Of a stretch of 38,091 bases of DNA, positions 37,977 through 38,091 are shown in pieces. The position numbers were made by a program, and so were the translations under genes. A model generated the notes under the pieces. That model searched no databases and was not told the DNA's origin. It saw only the letters and a list, made by a program, of their open reading frames with translations. How positions within the stretch are numbered: the stretch's first letter is position 1; each line of letters begins with the position of its first letter. Source of the stretch: a virus; IMG/VR virus record IMGVR_UViG_3300010370_000091, positions 1-38,091 of that record; one strand, written 5' to 3'.

Positions 37977-38091
37977 ATGCCCAATAGGCGTGAACTCGGA
38001 TATGTAAGTAGCGGTAATACCCCGACTATTGTTGGGCAGTATGGCGCTTACGGTGTTGGTTCGGGTGGCACGGCGACCACTACTACTGTTG
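37977..38091 (+). CDS. Glycine-rich fibre-like protein, 3' partial
   Basis: This gene begins MPNRRELGYVSSGNTPTIVG and then repeats, with small changes, the module that opens the window (GQYGAYGVGSGGTATTTT). Only 38 codons are visible. If the sequence is circular this gene would flow towards position 1, but the two ends are not in the same frame when joined directly, so some sequence is missing or the repeat was mis-assembled. Confidence 0.8.
   Translation, partial: MPNRRELGYVSSGNTPTIVGQYGAYGVGSGGTATTTTV

Overview
The window reads as a tailed-phage genome, or nearly all of one, most likely a podovirus-like phage of an aquatic bacterium. The evidence is a terminase, a P22-like portal, a scaffold, a major capsid protein, a gp10-like tail hub, long Ala/Gln/Lys-rich internal virion proteins, no long tail-tape or tail-tube genes, and a compact replication block. 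The host cannot be read directly. The M15-peptidase endolysin, the AT-leaning codons and the MoxR, DUF3846-like and Cas4-like gene set would suit a low-GC freshwater actinobacterium, but that is inference. I see no integrase, no excise gene, no DNA polymerase and no complete tRNA.

Layout. The genome is two divergent arms leaving a roughly 280-bp control region at 36288-36565. Rightward (+) genes run from 36566 to the window end and appear to continue from position 1 to 22602: small terminase, small structural proteins, glycine-rich fibre-like proteins (a gene begins at 37977 and another is open at position 1), a duplicated cassette of small virion proteins, a lysis group (hydrophobic holin-like protein, M15 endopeptidase, secreted lysozyme-like protein), large terminase, zinc-ribbon and membrane proteins, portal, scaffold, capsid (followed by a clear terminator), four basic proteins, connector, gp10-like hub, and three internal virion proteins, the last of 1748 residues. 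The two window ends carry nearly the same DNA module (glycine-rich gene start) but do not join in frame, so the contig probably broke inside this repeat.

Leftward (-) genes run from 36287 to 22599. First comes a trio of small basic proteins (36287-35300), then a gene-free repeat-rich stretch (34740-35299) with a TATAAT candidate promoter. Next are widely spaced single genes (34739-32184, including a MoxR-type AAA+ ATPase), each preceded by structured or repetitive DNA. Last is a tightly overlapped operon (32086-22599) encoding a MoxR-partner-like protein, a DUF3846-like protein, zinc-binding and membrane micro-proteins, an HTH protein, a Cas4/RecB-like Fe-S nuclease, a small protein with an apparent ATT start, a RecA-fold helicase, an AEP-type primase, a proteasome/HslV-like peptidase, a RusA resolvase, a PD-(D/E)XK-like protein, a sigma-region-4-like protein and an Nmad1/DUF1599-like protein. 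The arms meet with overlapping stop codons at 22599-22602.

Most notable: a phage protein with an apparently intact proteasome/HslV active site inside the replication operon; a control region with a perfect 7-1-7 Fur-box-like palindrome next to an 11-bp-phased iteron array; a shared N-terminal motif in three consecutive basic proteins downstream of the capsid gene; a repeated GGACGTG/GTTGAAGT element upstream of leftward genes; and a recurring GGGAAC motif ahead of rightward genes in a phage that encodes its own sigma-like protein. At least ten genes shorter than 60 codons were found by reading the gaps.
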